Of a DNA stretch of 8,756 nt, positions 8,459 to 8,756 are shown in pieces. This DNA comes from an uncultured beta proteobacterium (GTDB lineage Bacteria > Pseudomonadota > Gammaproteobacteria > Burkholderiales > SG8-39): positions 1 through 8,756 of the forward strand of contig CAIPUP010000138.1 in NCBI GenBank assembly GCA_903868285.1. The letters are read 5' to 3'. The notes beneath the pieces are model-generated. The model did no database searches and had not been told where the DNA came from. It was given only the letters and a program-made list of their open reading frames with translations. Every line of letters starts with the position of its first letter. The stretch's first letter is position 1. A program made the translations under genes and the position numbers.

Positions 8459-8756
8459 CTAACGGTGCCGCAACCAGCGCTGACGCAGCGCTCGGCCAAG
8501 GCGATAGATCGCACCCATACAGGCGTTAAGAAACACCATGCGAACCACATGCGCCGCGGTCACCAGAGGCACACCAAGTTGCAACACCTTAGCGGTGATG
8601 CACATCTCGGCTATACCGCCTGGCGCAGTCACGAGAATCATGCTCGGCACACTCGCAACGCTGCCGGCGGCAGCGGTATCGGCCATCAAGGCCAACACCG
8701 TACCGAACAAGGCCGAAACTGCTATCCCGAGCAATGCACTAACGGTACTGGCCAAC
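8459..8756 (-). CDS. AbrB/AmoA-type membrane protein, C-terminal part
   Basis: The last 98 codons of a gene that begins beyond the right edge. The first in-frame codon is an internal TTG, not a start. The sequence has a hydrophobic helix (ASTVSALLGIAVSALFGTVLALMA), then the family signature SMILVTAPGGIAEM, a further hydrophobic stretch (QLGVPLVTAAHVVRMVFLNACM) and a basic C-terminus (LGRALRQRWLRHR). This is the second copy of the duplicated domain in the family annotated as AbrB-family or 'putative ammonia monooxygenase' (PF05145). It is an inner-membrane protein of unestablished function; despite the name it is neither the AbrB DNA-binding regulator nor ammonia monooxygenase. It is separated from pckG by 227 bp and is probably transcribed independently. 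No clear terminator follows its stop. Confidence 0.82.
   Translation of the reverse strand, partial: LASTVSALLGIAVSALFGTVLALMADTAAAGSVASVPSMILVTAPGGIAEMCITAKVLQLGVPLVTAAHVVRMVFLNACMGAIYRLGRALRQRWLRHR

Overview
The window looks like a piece of a betaproteobacterial chromosome, probably Burkholderiales. This rests on protein resemblance from memory: a GTP-type PEP carboxykinase starting MNQ, an mnmG-rsmG pair next to parS sites, and an AbrB-type membrane protein. It is moderately GC-rich. All six protein genes lie on the minus strand, so transcription runs from high to low coordinates. Two genes are cut by the window edges: rsmG at the left and the AbrB-family gene at the right.

In transcription order, the right end holds the last third of an AbrB/AmoA-type membrane protein (8459-8756). 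A 227-bp gap with a candidate promoter follows. Next is pckG (6402-8231), encoding the gluconeogenic GTP-dependent PEP carboxykinase, closed by a strong intrinsic terminator (6307-6339).

The 6030-6401 gap then carries two elements that fit together: a 17-bp NtrC-type inverted repeat (6257-6273) and a -24/-12 sigma-54 promoter match (6045-6060). Both face a tight three-gene operon: a circularly permuted ATP-grasp protein (4515-6029), an alpha-E domain protein (3521-4513) and a transglutaminase-fold protein (2685-3509). This trio is a widespread, poorly characterised set, predicted from comparative genomics to make, attach or cleave small peptides. Here it appears to be under nitrogen control. 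Its transglutaminase member lacks the nucleophilic cysteine, although the histidine and aspartate remain.

The 2258-2684 gap holds two parS-type ParB sites exactly 80 bp apart, a GC-rich inverted repeat and a probable sigma-70 promoter for mnmG. mnmG (287-2257) overlaps rsmG by 4 bp. This is the classic origin-proximal gid locus, usually followed by parA-parB, which would lie beyond the left edge. No convincing cluster of DnaA boxes is visible, so oriC itself does not seem to be in the window.

The most interesting unit is the NtrC/sigma-54-controlled peptide-ligase-like operon with its cysteine-less transglutaminase. The rest is ordinary housekeeping sequence.
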